The notes under the pieces were generated by a model that made no database searches, was not told the origin of the DNA, and saw only the letters and a program-made list of their open reading frames with translations. The translations under genes were made by a program, and so were the position numbers. 31,987 nucleotides of DNA from JBLIKP01 sp047635375 (GTDB lineage: Bacteria; Bacteroidota; Bacteroidia; Sphingobacteriales; Sphingobacteriaceae), in the NCBI GenBank assembly GCA_047635375.1, contig JBLIKP010000018.1:1-31987 (forward strand). The letters run 5' to 3'. Position 1 is the stretch's first letter. Every line of letters begins with the position of its first letter. Below, piece after piece: positions 23,993 through 31,577 of this stretch.

Positions 23993-25201
23993 ATGAACAC
24001 AAAAAAAGTCCGCTTTGTCAATAATAAAGGGTTAAATCTTTCGGGACGGTTAACACTTCCATTCTCGGGAACCGTTAAGGCCTACGCTTTGTTTGCACAT
24101 TGTTTTACCTGCAATAAAAATTTAAATACCATTAAATATATTACCCAGGCCCTAACCGAAAATGGATTCGGGGTATTAGCTTTTGATTTTACAGGCTTAG
24201 GCGATAGTGAGGGTGAATTTGCCGATTCGCATTTTTCGGCGAACATAGCCGATTTAGTTTGCGCTGCCGATTATTTACGAAAGGACCATAGAGCACCAAG
24301 TTTAATTATTGGACATAGTTTAGGAGGTGCCGCCGCTTTATTCGCTTCCGCGGAAATCGAAGAAATTAAAGCTGTGGTAACCATTGGAGCACCATCCGAA
24401 CCTGAGCATGTAACTCATTTGTTTTCCGAAGGCTTGGAGGAATTAAAAAATAAGGGAAAGGCAAAAGTAAATATAGGCGGTCGTGACTTTAACGTAACTC
24501 AAGATTTTGTGGATCAATTGAAGGCAAAAAACATGACTGATCTGCTTTCTGGGCTTAGGAAGGCGTTTTTATTTATGCATTCCCCACAAGACGACATAGT
24601 GGGTATTTCTCATGCTGCCAATCTTTACTCCAAGGCATTTCATCCCAAAAGCTTTATTTCCCTTGACGGTGCTACTCATTTATTGGCTAAAGAAAAAGAT
24701 GCCAAGTATGCGGGGAAAGTTCTTGCCGACTGGGCGGTTCGGTATTTGGATTTATCTGAAGAAACCAATTTTCCCGAAAGTGGGGTGAATGTTAAGGTGT
24801 TTGATGGGAATTTCACCAGCGAGGTGTTAACAAAGGAAGGCCATAAATTCATTGCTGATGAGCCTACAAGTGTGGGAGGAAACAATCTTGGTCCCACACC
24901 CTACGATTTGCTCGCAGCGGGACTTGGGGCATGTACTGGGATGACATTAAGAATGTATGCCCAACGGAAAAAGTGGGACATTGGCATTGTAGATACACAG
25001 GTAACCCATGAGAAAATTCACGCTGAGGATTGTGACGAGTGTGAGGATAAAAACGAAAAAATAGACCAATTTTATCGAAAAATATCCATCTCCGGTGATA
25101 TTACCAACGAAATGAAGGCGAAATTGCTGGAAATCGCCGATAAATGCCCCGTGCATAAAACATTGGAAAATAAGATTATTATCAAAACCGAAATACAATA
25201 A
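23993..25201 (+). CDS. Bifunctional alpha/beta hydrolase / OsmC-like protein
   Basis: This 402-residue fusion has an alpha/beta hydrolase at residues 1-250 (YALFAHCFTCNKN, FDFTGLGDSEG, nucleophile LIIGHSLGGAAAL, acid region HSPQDDIVGISHA, and histidine DGATHLL). An OsmC/Ohr-type domain lies at about 270-402, with the two redox cysteines in LGACTGMTLRMYA and ADKCPVHKTL. OsmC proteins reduce organic hydroperoxides. The hydrolase half might release the peroxidised acyl substrate, which is an inference. This fusion is known in many proteobacteria and Bacteroidota. The region CDECEDKN before the second half is a typical insert. A 70-residue protein follows 9 bases after the stop. Confidence 0.93.
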   Translation: MNTKKVRFVNNKGLNLSGRLTLPFSGTVKAYALFAHCFTCNKNLNTIKYITQALTENGFGVLAFDFTGLGDSEGEFADSHFSANIADLVCAADYLRKDHRAPSLIIGHSLGGAAALFASAEIEEIKAVVTIGAPSEPEHVTHLFSEGLEELKNKGKAKVNIGGRDFNVTQDFVDQLKAKNMTDLLSGLRKAFLFMHSPQDDIVGISHAANLYSKAFHPKSFISLDGATHLLAKEKDAKYAGKVLADWAVRYLDLSEETNFPESGVNVKVFDGNFTSEVLTKEGHKFIADEPTSVGGNNLGPTPYDLLAAGLGACTGMTLRMYAQRKKWDIGIVDTQVTHEKIHAEDCDECEDKNEKIDQFYRKISISGDITNEMKAKLLEIADKCPVHKTLENKIIIKTEIQ

Positions 25202-25210
25202 TTTATTGCG

Positions 25211-25423
25211 ATGGAAAAAGTAACAGAAAGCGAAAAAAACACCCTTGGGAAGAAATTTCTTGAGTTTCAAAAAACGGGTTTGGTTGCCTACGGGAAATAC
25301 CTAGCCGATCAGCTAGAAATTGCTTCAAAATCAGGTATAAGTAAAGCTTACAAAAAGTACATTGAGGACCAGATTGAAATAAACAAAAGGAAAATTAATG
25401 AGATTGATGAAAAACTAAAATAG
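25211..25423 (+). CDS. Small soluble helical protein of unknown function
   Basis: This 70-residue product, ATG at 25211, has no signal peptide or membrane segment. It is highly charged and predicted helical throughout (KKFLEFQKTGLVAYGKYLAD, then YIEDQIEINKRKINEIDEKL), with a heptad-like C-terminal half. I do not recognise the family. It starts 9 bases after the hydrolase/OsmC fusion on the same strand, so it is probably co-transcribed. The coding pattern (clean start, no rare features) supports a real gene rather than a chance frame. Confidence 0.65.
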   Translation: MEKVTESEKNTLGKKFLEFQKTGLVAYGKYLADQLEIASKSGISKAYKKYIEDQIEINKRKINEIDEKLK

Positions 25424-25573
25424 GCTTAAAGCGACAATACCCCTACCTATTTCCATATATGCTTTCTCAAATAATTGAAAAAGTCCGCTTCATTTTGTGT
25501 AATTTTTTAATAAATAGGCTCAAGCCGTAAAAATAATAGGTGTTTTATATTCTTATTCCCCTGAGTTAAAATG

Positions 25574-25581
25574 TAATTTTG
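25574..25581 (+). promoter_or_regulatory. -7 promoter element abutting the ABC-F start
   Basis: TAATTTTG matches TANNTTTG exactly and ends 4 bases before the ATG at 25586. If used, transcription would start at or near the A of the ATG, giving a leaderless or nearly leaderless mRNA. No -33 TTG is evident. Confidence 0.45.
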
Positions 25582-25585
25582 CACC

Positions 25586-27466
25586 ATGAATTATTTGTCG
25601 GTTGAAAATCTCGCTAAATCCTACGGTGAGCGCGTTTTATTTGAAAATCTGAGCTTTGGTATTGACCAAGGACAAAAAATCGCGTTTGTTGCTAAGAACG
25701 GTACAGGAAAATCGACGCTGCTAAAAATTATTGCAGGAAAAGAAACTCAAGACTCAGGAAATGTAATTTTCAATAAAGGACTTGTTGTTGGGTATTTGGA
25801 ACAGAATCCTGAGCCAACTCCAGGGAATACAATCCTTGAAGAAGTTTTTGAAGCTGATACGCCTGAGTTAAAGGTGATAAAAGAGCTTAAAATCCACACC
25901 GATTCTGGTGATAGTGATAAAGTAAGTAAAGTGCTTGAGGAAATGGACAGGTTAAACGCTTGGGATTTCGAATCCAAGGTAGAGCAAGTTCTTTCAACCC
26001 TTCAAATCAACGACCTTTCTCAAAATGCTTCCACGCTATCAGGAGGTCAAAAGAAGCGTGTTGCCCTTGCAAAAATAATCCTAAGAAATCCAGATTTAAT
26101 CATTCTCGATGAGCCAACCAACCATCTGGATACTGAGATGATTGAGTGGTTAGAGGAGTTTTTGGGAAATGCCAAAGTCACTCTTTTAATGATTACTCAC
26201 GATAGGTATTTCTTAGACCGTGTTTGTAATGAAATATTAGAATTAGATCAAGGTGCATTATTTGCCTATAAGGGTAATTACGAATATTTCCTTGAGAAAA
26301 AACACCTTCGTCATGCTACGGCTGATGCCGAAGTTGATAAAGCACAAAATTTACTTTCTAAAGAATTAGAATGGATGCGTCGCCAACCAAAGGCCCGTAC
26401 CACTAAATCTAAGGCTAGAATTGATTCTTTCTATGATTTGGAGGAATCGGCTCAAGGACGTAAGAAAGATGACAGTGTAGAGTTGGAGATCAATATGAGC
26501 CGACTTGGAAACAAGATTCTTGAGCTTCATAATGTTTCGAAATCGTACGGAGATAAAGAAATCATCAAAGATTTCAAATATATCTTCAAACGTAAAGAGA
26601 GAGTAGGAATCGTGGGTCCCAACGGAACGGGAAAAACCACCTTAATAAGTCTTTTTACGGGTCATTTAATGCCTGATAAGGGAAAGACCATCTTAGGGGA
26701 GACCGTGGTTTTCGGTCACTACCACCAGGAGGGAATGAAATTTAAGGAAGAGATGCGGGTGATTGACGTAGTGAAGGAAATCGCCGAGTTTATCCCGCTT
26801 ACAAAAGGGAGGACTTTAACCGCTTCGCAACTTCTTGAGCGTTTCCTTTTTACTCCACATGCACATTACACGCCCGTGTCTAAGTTAAGTGGGGGAGAGC
26901 GCCGCCGATTGTATCTTCTGACAATTTTAATGAAGAATCCAAACTTCCTTATTCTGGATGAGCCTACAAACGATTTAGATATTTTAACGCTAACCGTACT
27001 GGAAGATTTTCTGAAGGATTTCCCTGGATGCTTAGTGATTGTAAGTCACGATAGATTTTTTCTAGATAAATTGGTTGATCATCTTTTTATTCTTCGTGGA
27101 AACGGTGAAGTGAAAGATTTTAATGGAACTTATTCAGATTACCGCCACTGGGTTAAGGAGCAGGATTCCATTGCAATGGATGAAAAGAAAAATGCTTCAA
27201 AGCCAGCTCCAGTGGTAAAAGCCGCTGCCCCAGTAAAGCCAAAAGCCGCAAAGCTTACTTTCGCCGAGAAAATCGAAAAAGAAAAACTTGAAAAGGAAAT
27301 TGAAAAGCTTGAAGCGGAAAAAGAAAAATTGGAAGCTGAAATGAATTCCAGTGCGGTTACTCCTGAGCGTGTAGCTTATTTAAGTCAAGAATACGGAAAA
27401 GCTTCGGCCGGATTGGACGAAGCAGAAATGCGCTGGTTGGAACTTGAAGAAAAAGGGGCTAATTAA
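25586..27466 (+). CDS. uup: ABC-F family ATPase, Uup-like
   Basis: This 626-residue soluble protein has two ABC domains and no membrane segments. Domain 1 has FVAKNGTGKSTLL (Walker A with Ala at the usual first Gly), LSGGQKKRVALAK and LIILDEPTNHLD. Domain 2 has IVGPNGTGKTTLI, LSGGERRRLYLL and FLILDEPTNDLD. A linker with an arginine-rich MRRQPKARTTKSKAR stretch sits between them, and a charged coiled coil closes the protein at about 545-626. That C-terminal domain is the mark of Uup. ABC-F proteins act on the ribosome, and Uup is also linked to DNA transposition stability. The gene ends 2 bases before the convergent gene at 27469. Confidence 0.92.
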   Translation: MNYLSVENLAKSYGERVLFENLSFGIDQGQKIAFVAKNGTGKSTLLKIIAGKETQDSGNVIFNKGLVVGYLEQNPEPTPGNTILEEVFEADTPELKVIKELKIHTDSGDSDKVSKVLEEMDRLNAWDFESKVEQVLSTLQINDLSQNASTLSGGQKKRVALAKIILRNPDLIILDEPTNHLDTEMIEWLEEFLGNAKVTLLMITHDRYFLDRVCNEILELDQGALFAYKGNYEYFLEKKHLRHATADAEVDKAQNLLSKELEWMRRQPKARTTKSKARIDSFYDLEESAQGRKKDDSVELEINMSRLGNKILELHNVSKSYGDKEIIKDFKYIFKRKERVGIVGPNGTGKTTLISLFTGHLMPDKGKTILGETVVFGHYHQEGMKFKEEMRVIDVVKEIAEFIPLTKGRTLTASQLLERFLFTPHAHYTPVSKLSGGERRRLYLLTILMKNPNFLILDEPTNDLDILTLTVLEDFLKDFPGCLVIVSHDRFFLDKLVDHLFILRGNGEVKDFNGTYSDYRHWVKEQDSIAMDEKKNASKPAPVVKAAAPVKPKAAKLTFAEKIEKEKLEKEIEKLEAEKEKLEAEMNSSAVTPERVAYLSQEYGKASAGLDEAEMRWLELEEKGAN

Positions 27467-27468
27467 GT

Positions 27469-28137
27469 TTAGGGATTTACCGCACTAGCTATTTCCTCAG
27501 GACTTAGGTAATAGCGCTTTTTATATTTCTTATATTTTTTAGTTAGCCTTTCGTGGCTAAATACATGGGAAGTAAACTGCAGTAACCCTTTGCCTAAACC
27601 GCGGTTAATCACCTCATGGTCTGCTTGGTGCTCTGTGTCTGTTTTATAGGATGGTATCAGTGAATAAGCAATTCCCGTTCCCATTAGCTCATATTTTGAT
27701 TGTGTAGAATAATCAAGTAAGTGGGCAAATTCATGGGCTAAAAGTGCCACCTGACCCTCTAAATCGAGCTCATATATTAAGTTAGATTTCGCCGATTCTT
27801 TGTTTGAATTTACAACAACTTTATATTTCCTATTTTCCTTAGAGTTCAACATTAGACTAAGGAATTTAGGTTGAGCAAGCATGGATGTGGTGATGTTGCC
27901 TTCAATAATTTCGATTTCTGAATCTTTTAATTCGGGATATAAATTTAACGCAAGGCGAGCGGCAAGGTCAAGTGAAGGAATGGTTACAATTAGATTTTGA
28001 GTTACATGGGTAAGACTTATGAAATTCCCTTCTTTTTTTTCATCATCTCCATATGGCAAGGTGTTTGAAATGCTTATCTGTGGAAATAATAGAAAGAGGA
28101 AGGTAAGCTTAAATAAATGGCCAAAAATTTTCATCAT
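27469..28137 (-). CDS. Secreted HExxH metalloprotease-like protein
   Basis: This 222-residue protein starts at the first of two tandem ATGs and has a signal peptide (KIFGHLFKLTFLFLLFPQISIS). The motif LLAHEFAHLLDY gives HExxH. About 35 residues later, DTEHQADHEVINRGLG supplies a glutamate in an ExxAD arrangement like the third zinc ligand of M48-type gluzincins. So a zinc site is plausible, although the protein is short. The N-terminal part (about 30-110) is mixed alpha/beta without recognised motifs. It lies convergent to the ABC-F gene with a 2-base gap and no terminator. I cannot name the family with certainty. Confidence 0.78.
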   Translation of the reverse strand: MMKIFGHLFKLTFLFLLFPQISISNTLPYGDDEKKEGNFISLTHVTQNLIVTIPSLDLAARLALNLYPELKDSEIEIIEGNITTSMLAQPKFLSLMLNSKENRKYKVVVNSNKESAKSNLIYELDLEGQVALLAHEFAHLLDYSTQSKYELMGTGIAYSLIPSYKTDTEHQADHEVINRGLGKGLLQFTSHVFSHERLTKKYKKYKKRYYLSPEEIASAVNP

Positions 28138-28237
28138 AAGTTCTTAATTTACGAAATTTGACGGTCAATTACAAACATTTGGGCGAGACGCACAATTATA
28201 ATACTTTTAAGGAAATTAGCTTTTGAAACGCAATAAG

Positions 28238-29056
28238 ATGGACTCCATAAAATCACAGTTGTATACCATAATCTTCGGGACAGATACCAAATGGGGTAAA
28301 CGTTTTGATTTAATCCTTTTATGGGTAATTGTGGCGAGTGTTTTGGCCGTGATGCTTGAAAGTGTGCGTGCCATAAAAATTGAGCATGGGATGCTCTTGA
28401 GGATAATAGAATGGGTATTCACCGTTTTATTCACCATTGAGTTCATTGTCCGCCTTTGGGTAGTCAATAGCAAAAAAAAATATATTTTTAGTTTTTACGG
28501 GATGATTGATCTCCTCTCCTTATTGCCCAGCTATTTAGGGATTTTCTTTGGAGGGGCTCATTCATTAATGGTTATTCGAACGTTAAGACTATTAAGGATT
28601 TTTAGAATTTTAAAACTTGCCAGATTCCTTGGGGAGGCTGCTCAATTAAAGGAGGCCTTGCTGGCTAGCCGACATAAAATCATCGTTTTCCTTGTTGCTG
28701 TTATTGCACTGGCCACCATTTCTGGAACGGCCATGTACTGGGTAGAAGGTTACGACAATGGATTTACAAGTATTCCAAAAAGCATTTATTGGGCGATTGT
28801 GACTTTAACCACGGTGGGTTATGGCGACATTGCCCCGCAATCCGTTTTCGGACAGTTTTTAGCGGCTTTTATTATGATTATGGGTTACGGAGTAATAGCA
28901 GTGCCTACGGGGATTGTGACGGCCGAATTGACTCGTTCAGCGAATAAAGAGCATGTAATTGAATGCTCCAATTGTAATATTACTGATCATAAAAATAATG
29001 CTAAGTTTTGCCATAAATGCGGGGAGCTTCTCCCCATTCCCGAAAATATATTATAG
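28238..29056 (+). CDS. Voltage-gated potassium channel with C-terminal zinc ribbon
   Basis: I start at the ATG at 28238; a TTG five codons upstream is possible. The 272-residue protein has six membrane helices. S4 is charged (MVIRTLRLLRIFRILKLARF, Arg or Lys at every third position), and the pore carries the selectivity filter TLTTVGYGDIAP, followed by the S6 helix (FLAAFIMIMGYGVIAVPTG). This is the KvAP/KvLm-type ion_trans architecture. The cytoplasmic tail, about residues 240-272, is a zinc ribbon (CSNC...KFCHKCG), which may tune gating or assembly. The channel would act as a tetramer in the inner membrane. A decayed gene starts 1 base after the stop. Confidence 0.92.
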   Translation: MDSIKSQLYTIIFGTDTKWGKRFDLILLWVIVASVLAVMLESVRAIKIEHGMLLRIIEWVFTVLFTIEFIVRLWVVNSKKKYIFSFYGMIDLLSLLPSYLGIFFGGAHSLMVIRTLRLLRIFRILKLARFLGEAAQLKEALLASRHKIIVFLVAVIALATISGTAMYWVEGYDNGFTSIPKSIYWAIVTLTTVGYGDIAPQSVFGQFLAAFIMIMGYGVIAVPTGIVTAELTRSANKEHVIECSNCNITDHKNNAKFCHKCGELLPIPENIL

Positions 29057-29057
29057 T

Positions 29058-30323
29058 ATGTTATTTCATTCCACAGGGGCCTTATTGGCCTTTTTTATTT
29101 TACCCCTTTCTTTTTCCTTTTCTCAGACATCTGATCAAATTTCGAAAGGAGAATTCCATTAATACCGTCTAGGCTTAGAGTCTTTCGTCGATGATGATAC
29201 GATTGGATATTTGGAGAATTTTAAAATCGCCAATCCCATTCGTCAAGAAAACTCGAAAATAATGGATAATCTGGCTCGTGCTTATGCTTTAAACCATATG
29301 CCTAAAAATGCCATAACCATATGTAAACGCCCTTTTGATAGTCGTTCGCGATGAGAACATACTAATAAACGAGGCCTATGATTCGTATCGTTCGATGCCT
29401 GACTTTCAGAAGTTGTGGGAAAAAGTGACTGAGATTAATGGCTCCCCACAAAACGCTGAAGTGGTGGGCAGATTTCTAATTGCCAATATTCATCCCGAAT
29501 CTGTTGCACCGGGGCTCCAGGATGATGTATATATTTTTGGTAGTATCAGGGATAGGAAAATCAATAAGATTGACGAAAGTGGGTATAAATCCGATTTGAT
29601 TTCGCCATCAGCACATGGGATTGCAGGAATTACGGGTTTAAAGACCGATTTGAAAGCCAAAACCCTTTGGGTATGTTCAGCTCCGCTTAATCATATGAAA
29701 GGCCAATTAACCCCTTACGGAGGGAGCGGGGTTTTTAAATTTGACTTAGAAACGGGTGACTTGATAAAAAAATACATCCTAAATCAGCCATTTGAAGATC
29801 ATCTTTTTGGTGATTTAGTACTATCAAAAAAAGGAGGCACATAATTTATCATGTAAATCCAAAAGCCGATTCATTGGAAAAATGGATTTCAGATTCAAAT
29901 TGGATTTCACTTCAAGGAATTTGTATTGATAAAAAAGAGAAGTTTCTGTTCGTCGCCGATTATGTTTTTGGAATTTATAAAATTGAAATTGCCACAAAGA
30001 AAATCGAAAAATTAACAGCACCAGCTGGATTTACTTTTAAGGAAATCAACTGATTATACTACCTAAAAAACGAACTAATTGCCATCCAAAATGGAGTGAA
30101 TCCAATGTGGATTTCAGTCTTTAAATTGGACAGGAAAATGAAGATGATTTCAGGAAGAATATTGGAAAATAATCACGCCAAATTTGGTGAGCCTACCTTT
30201 GGGTTTTTGGACGGAAAAAATCTCATTTATATAGCCAATAGTCCTTGGGCAAATTATGATGAAAGACAACAATTTTGTGCGCCTAAGTCCAACATGATTT
30301 ACTTGCTCAAAAACAAGATTTAA
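29058..30323 (+). pseudogene. Decayed secreted propeller-type protein
   Basis: An ATG at 29058 opens a signal peptide (LFHSTGALLAFFILPLSFSFSQ), but an in-frame TAA follows at 29160-29162. The same frame then continues to a TGA at 29352-29354, and the homologous-looking reading continues in the next frame (29335-29840, GLQDDVYIFGSIRDRKINKID, GIAGITGLKTD, GSGVFKFDLETGD). Near 29841 an apparent 2-base insertion returns it to the first frame (IYHVNPKADSLEKW, LQGICIDKKEKFLFVADY), interrupted by a TGA at about 30052 and ending at 30323. The repeats resemble SMP-30/NHL-type propellers. Two frame changes and two internal stops make a pseudogene. The intact protein's function is unknown. Confidence 0.75.
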
Positions 30324-30371
30324 TCCCTTTCACCGATTTCGAAGGAGGGAGGTAAGCCATGAAATTTAAAA

Positions 30372-30400
30372 AAAAAACCAAGAATTTCTTGGATTTTTTA
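30372..30400 (+). terminator. Terminator after the decayed propeller gene
   Basis: The stem CCAAGA (30378-30383) / TCTTGG (30387-30392), flanked by an A-run and followed by ATTTTTTA, extends through A-T pairs on both sides. Confidence 0.65.
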
Positions 30401-30509
30401 TGCAAAAAATTTTGATATTCCTCCTAACTATTGTGTTAAAGTTTTAGTTTATAACTTCTAATTTAAATAACTGATTTATAAATATTTATAGTTTAATATT
30501 TTGAAGATG

Positions 30510-30522
30510 TGACACGTTGTCA
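30510..30522. promoter_or_regulatory. Short palindrome TGACA-CGT-TGTCA
   Basis: A perfect 5-bp inverted repeat with a 3-base centre stands out in very AT-rich DNA about 60 bases upstream of the likely -33 element of the DUF2975 gene. It may be a second regulator site. The 314-base stretch 30324-30637 holds only this, the terminator, the long palindrome and the promoter. Confidence 0.35.
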
Positions 30523-30543
30523 GTAGGTCAATTTTAATACTGT

Positions 30544-30588
30544 TAATCAATATATTTTTATTGTTTAACAATAAAAATAGATTGATTA
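30544..30588. repeat. 45-bp near-perfect palindrome upstream of the DUF2975/HTH pair
   Basis: Arms of 22 bases (30544-30565 and 30567-30588) flank a single central base (30566). 21 of 22 positions pair, with the only mismatch at 30552/30580. The inner 13-bp arms, TATTTTTATTGTT and AACAATAAAAATA, are perfect. Its right end covers the -33 TTG, so it is well placed as an operator for the HTH regulator two genes on, or as a cruciform-forming element. Confidence 0.8.
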
Positions 30589-30611
30589 TTAATAAAAATA
30601 CGCTATATTGG
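30582..30611 (+). promoter_or_regulatory. Promoter of the DUF2975/HTH operon
   Basis: A -33 TTG (30582-30584), a spacer of 19 bases, then TATATTGG (30604-30611), one mismatch from TANNTTTG. It lies 26 bases before the ATG at 30638 and overlaps the long palindrome. Confidence 0.55.
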
Positions 30612-30637
30612 TATCGAACACTAAAATCATTCAAATT

Positions 30638-31270
30638 ATGACTACATATTCACCACACTGGTCTGTAAAATGGTTAATGGGATTTATAAATTTCATTTGG
30701 TATATTTTACTTTTTGGAACAATACTAGTAGTTATTGTCCTCGGAACACGCACGGTTTTTCCAGATATATTTGGGCCTGAAACTTTAAACGTTAATGTCA
30801 ATTTACCCTTAAAATTTGCAGAAGAATTTCCGGTCCCAATCGAGTTCGAAAACCATGGTTTTTCTGTTGAAGATTTAAATGGAAAAATTAATGTTTCCAA
30901 GGGCAATTTTTACCTCTTTATATTCAACACAATCTTCGCCATTTTTTACATGATTATTTCAATTATGATTCTACATTTAATTCGAATGATTTTTCGGAAT
31001 ATTAGGAAGGGAATTATTTTCGTTGAAGCAAATTCAAAGTTCTTTATGATGGTAAGTTTTATGTTTTTTGTGATGTTCGTTTACGACGGATTAGCAAAAT
31101 TTATTATGGGAATAGTGTTAAATCAGCATCCCATGTTTGCAAATAATCAACTTTCAATTGTTCCAGATTTAAGCTTTGATCTTTTAGGTTTCTTTTTATT
31201 GTCTTTAGTTTTTTCGAAAGTTTTTAATGAAGGAGTGAAGCTTAAAGCAGAAAACGAATTAACCATATAA
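30638..31270 (+). CDS. DUF2975 membrane protein
   Basis: Starting at the ATG at 30638 (a TTG ten codons upstream lies in the promoter), the product has 210 residues. It has four membrane helices: about 13-35 (FINFIWYILLFGTILVVIVL), 92-115 (FYLFIFNTIFAIFYMIISIMI), 130-155 (FFMMVSFMFFVMFVYDGLA) and 175-195. A periplasmic loop with beta character lies between helices 1 and 2. The layout and the HTH gene 11 bases downstream match the DUF2975/YozG-like pairs common in Bacteroidota and Firmicutes. The function of DUF2975 is unknown. By analogy with such pairs it may control, or be controlled by, the small DNA-binding protein. Confidence 0.85.
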   Translation: MTTYSPHWSVKWLMGFINFIWYILLFGTILVVIVLGTRTVFPDIFGPETLNVNVNLPLKFAEEFPVPIEFENHGFSVEDLNGKINVSKGNFYLFIFNTIFAIFYMIISIMILHLIRMIFRNIRKGIIFVEANSKFFMMVSFMFFVMFVYDGLAKFIMGIVLNQHPMFANNQLSIVPDLSFDLLGFFLLSLVFSKVFNEGVKLKAENELTI

Positions 31271-31281
31271 ACCACCCATAG

Positions 31282-31491
31282 ATGTCAATAGTAATAAATT
31301 TAGATGTGGAGCTGGCCAAAAACAAAATGAAGCTCACGGAGCTCAGCGAAAAAGTAGGGGTGACTATAGCCAATTTAAGTGTGTTAAAGCAAGGGAAGGC
31401 TAAGGCCGTTAGGTTCTCAACTTTAGAGGCTATTTGCAAGGCTTTGGGTTGCCAGCCTGGTGATATTTTAGAATATCGTTCCGACGATTAA
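31282..31491 (+). CDS. Cro/CI-type HTH regulator, YozG-like
   Basis: This 69-residue protein is nearly all one helix-turn-helix domain: INLDVELAKNKMKLTELSEKVGV, then the recognition region TIANLSVLKQGKAKAVRFSTLEAICKAL, then LGCQPGDILEY. This is the HTH_26 form that accompanies DUF2975 proteins. It probably binds as a dimer. The 45-bp palindrome upstream of the operon is the natural candidate site for autoregulation, which is inference. It begins 11 bases after the DUF2975 stop. Confidence 0.9.
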   Translation: MSIVINLDVELAKNKMKLTELSEKVGVTIANLSVLKQGKAKAVRFSTLEAICKALGCQPGDILEYRSDD

Positions 31492-31526
31492 AAACCGCCT
31501 ATATGTTCCGATATCCCTAGAAACAC

Positions 31527-31563
31527 AAAAAGCCCTTTCAATCTAAATTGAAAGGGCTTTTAT
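31527..31563. terminator. Bidirectional terminator
   Basis: The stem AAAAGCCCTTTCAAT (31527-31541 plus one) / ATTGAAAGGGCTTTT with a 4-base loop CTAA lies between the convergent HTH gene and the mechanosensitive channel gene. It is A-rich before and T-rich after on both strands. Confidence 0.92.
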
Positions 31564-31577
31564 AATTTTAAAATGTG

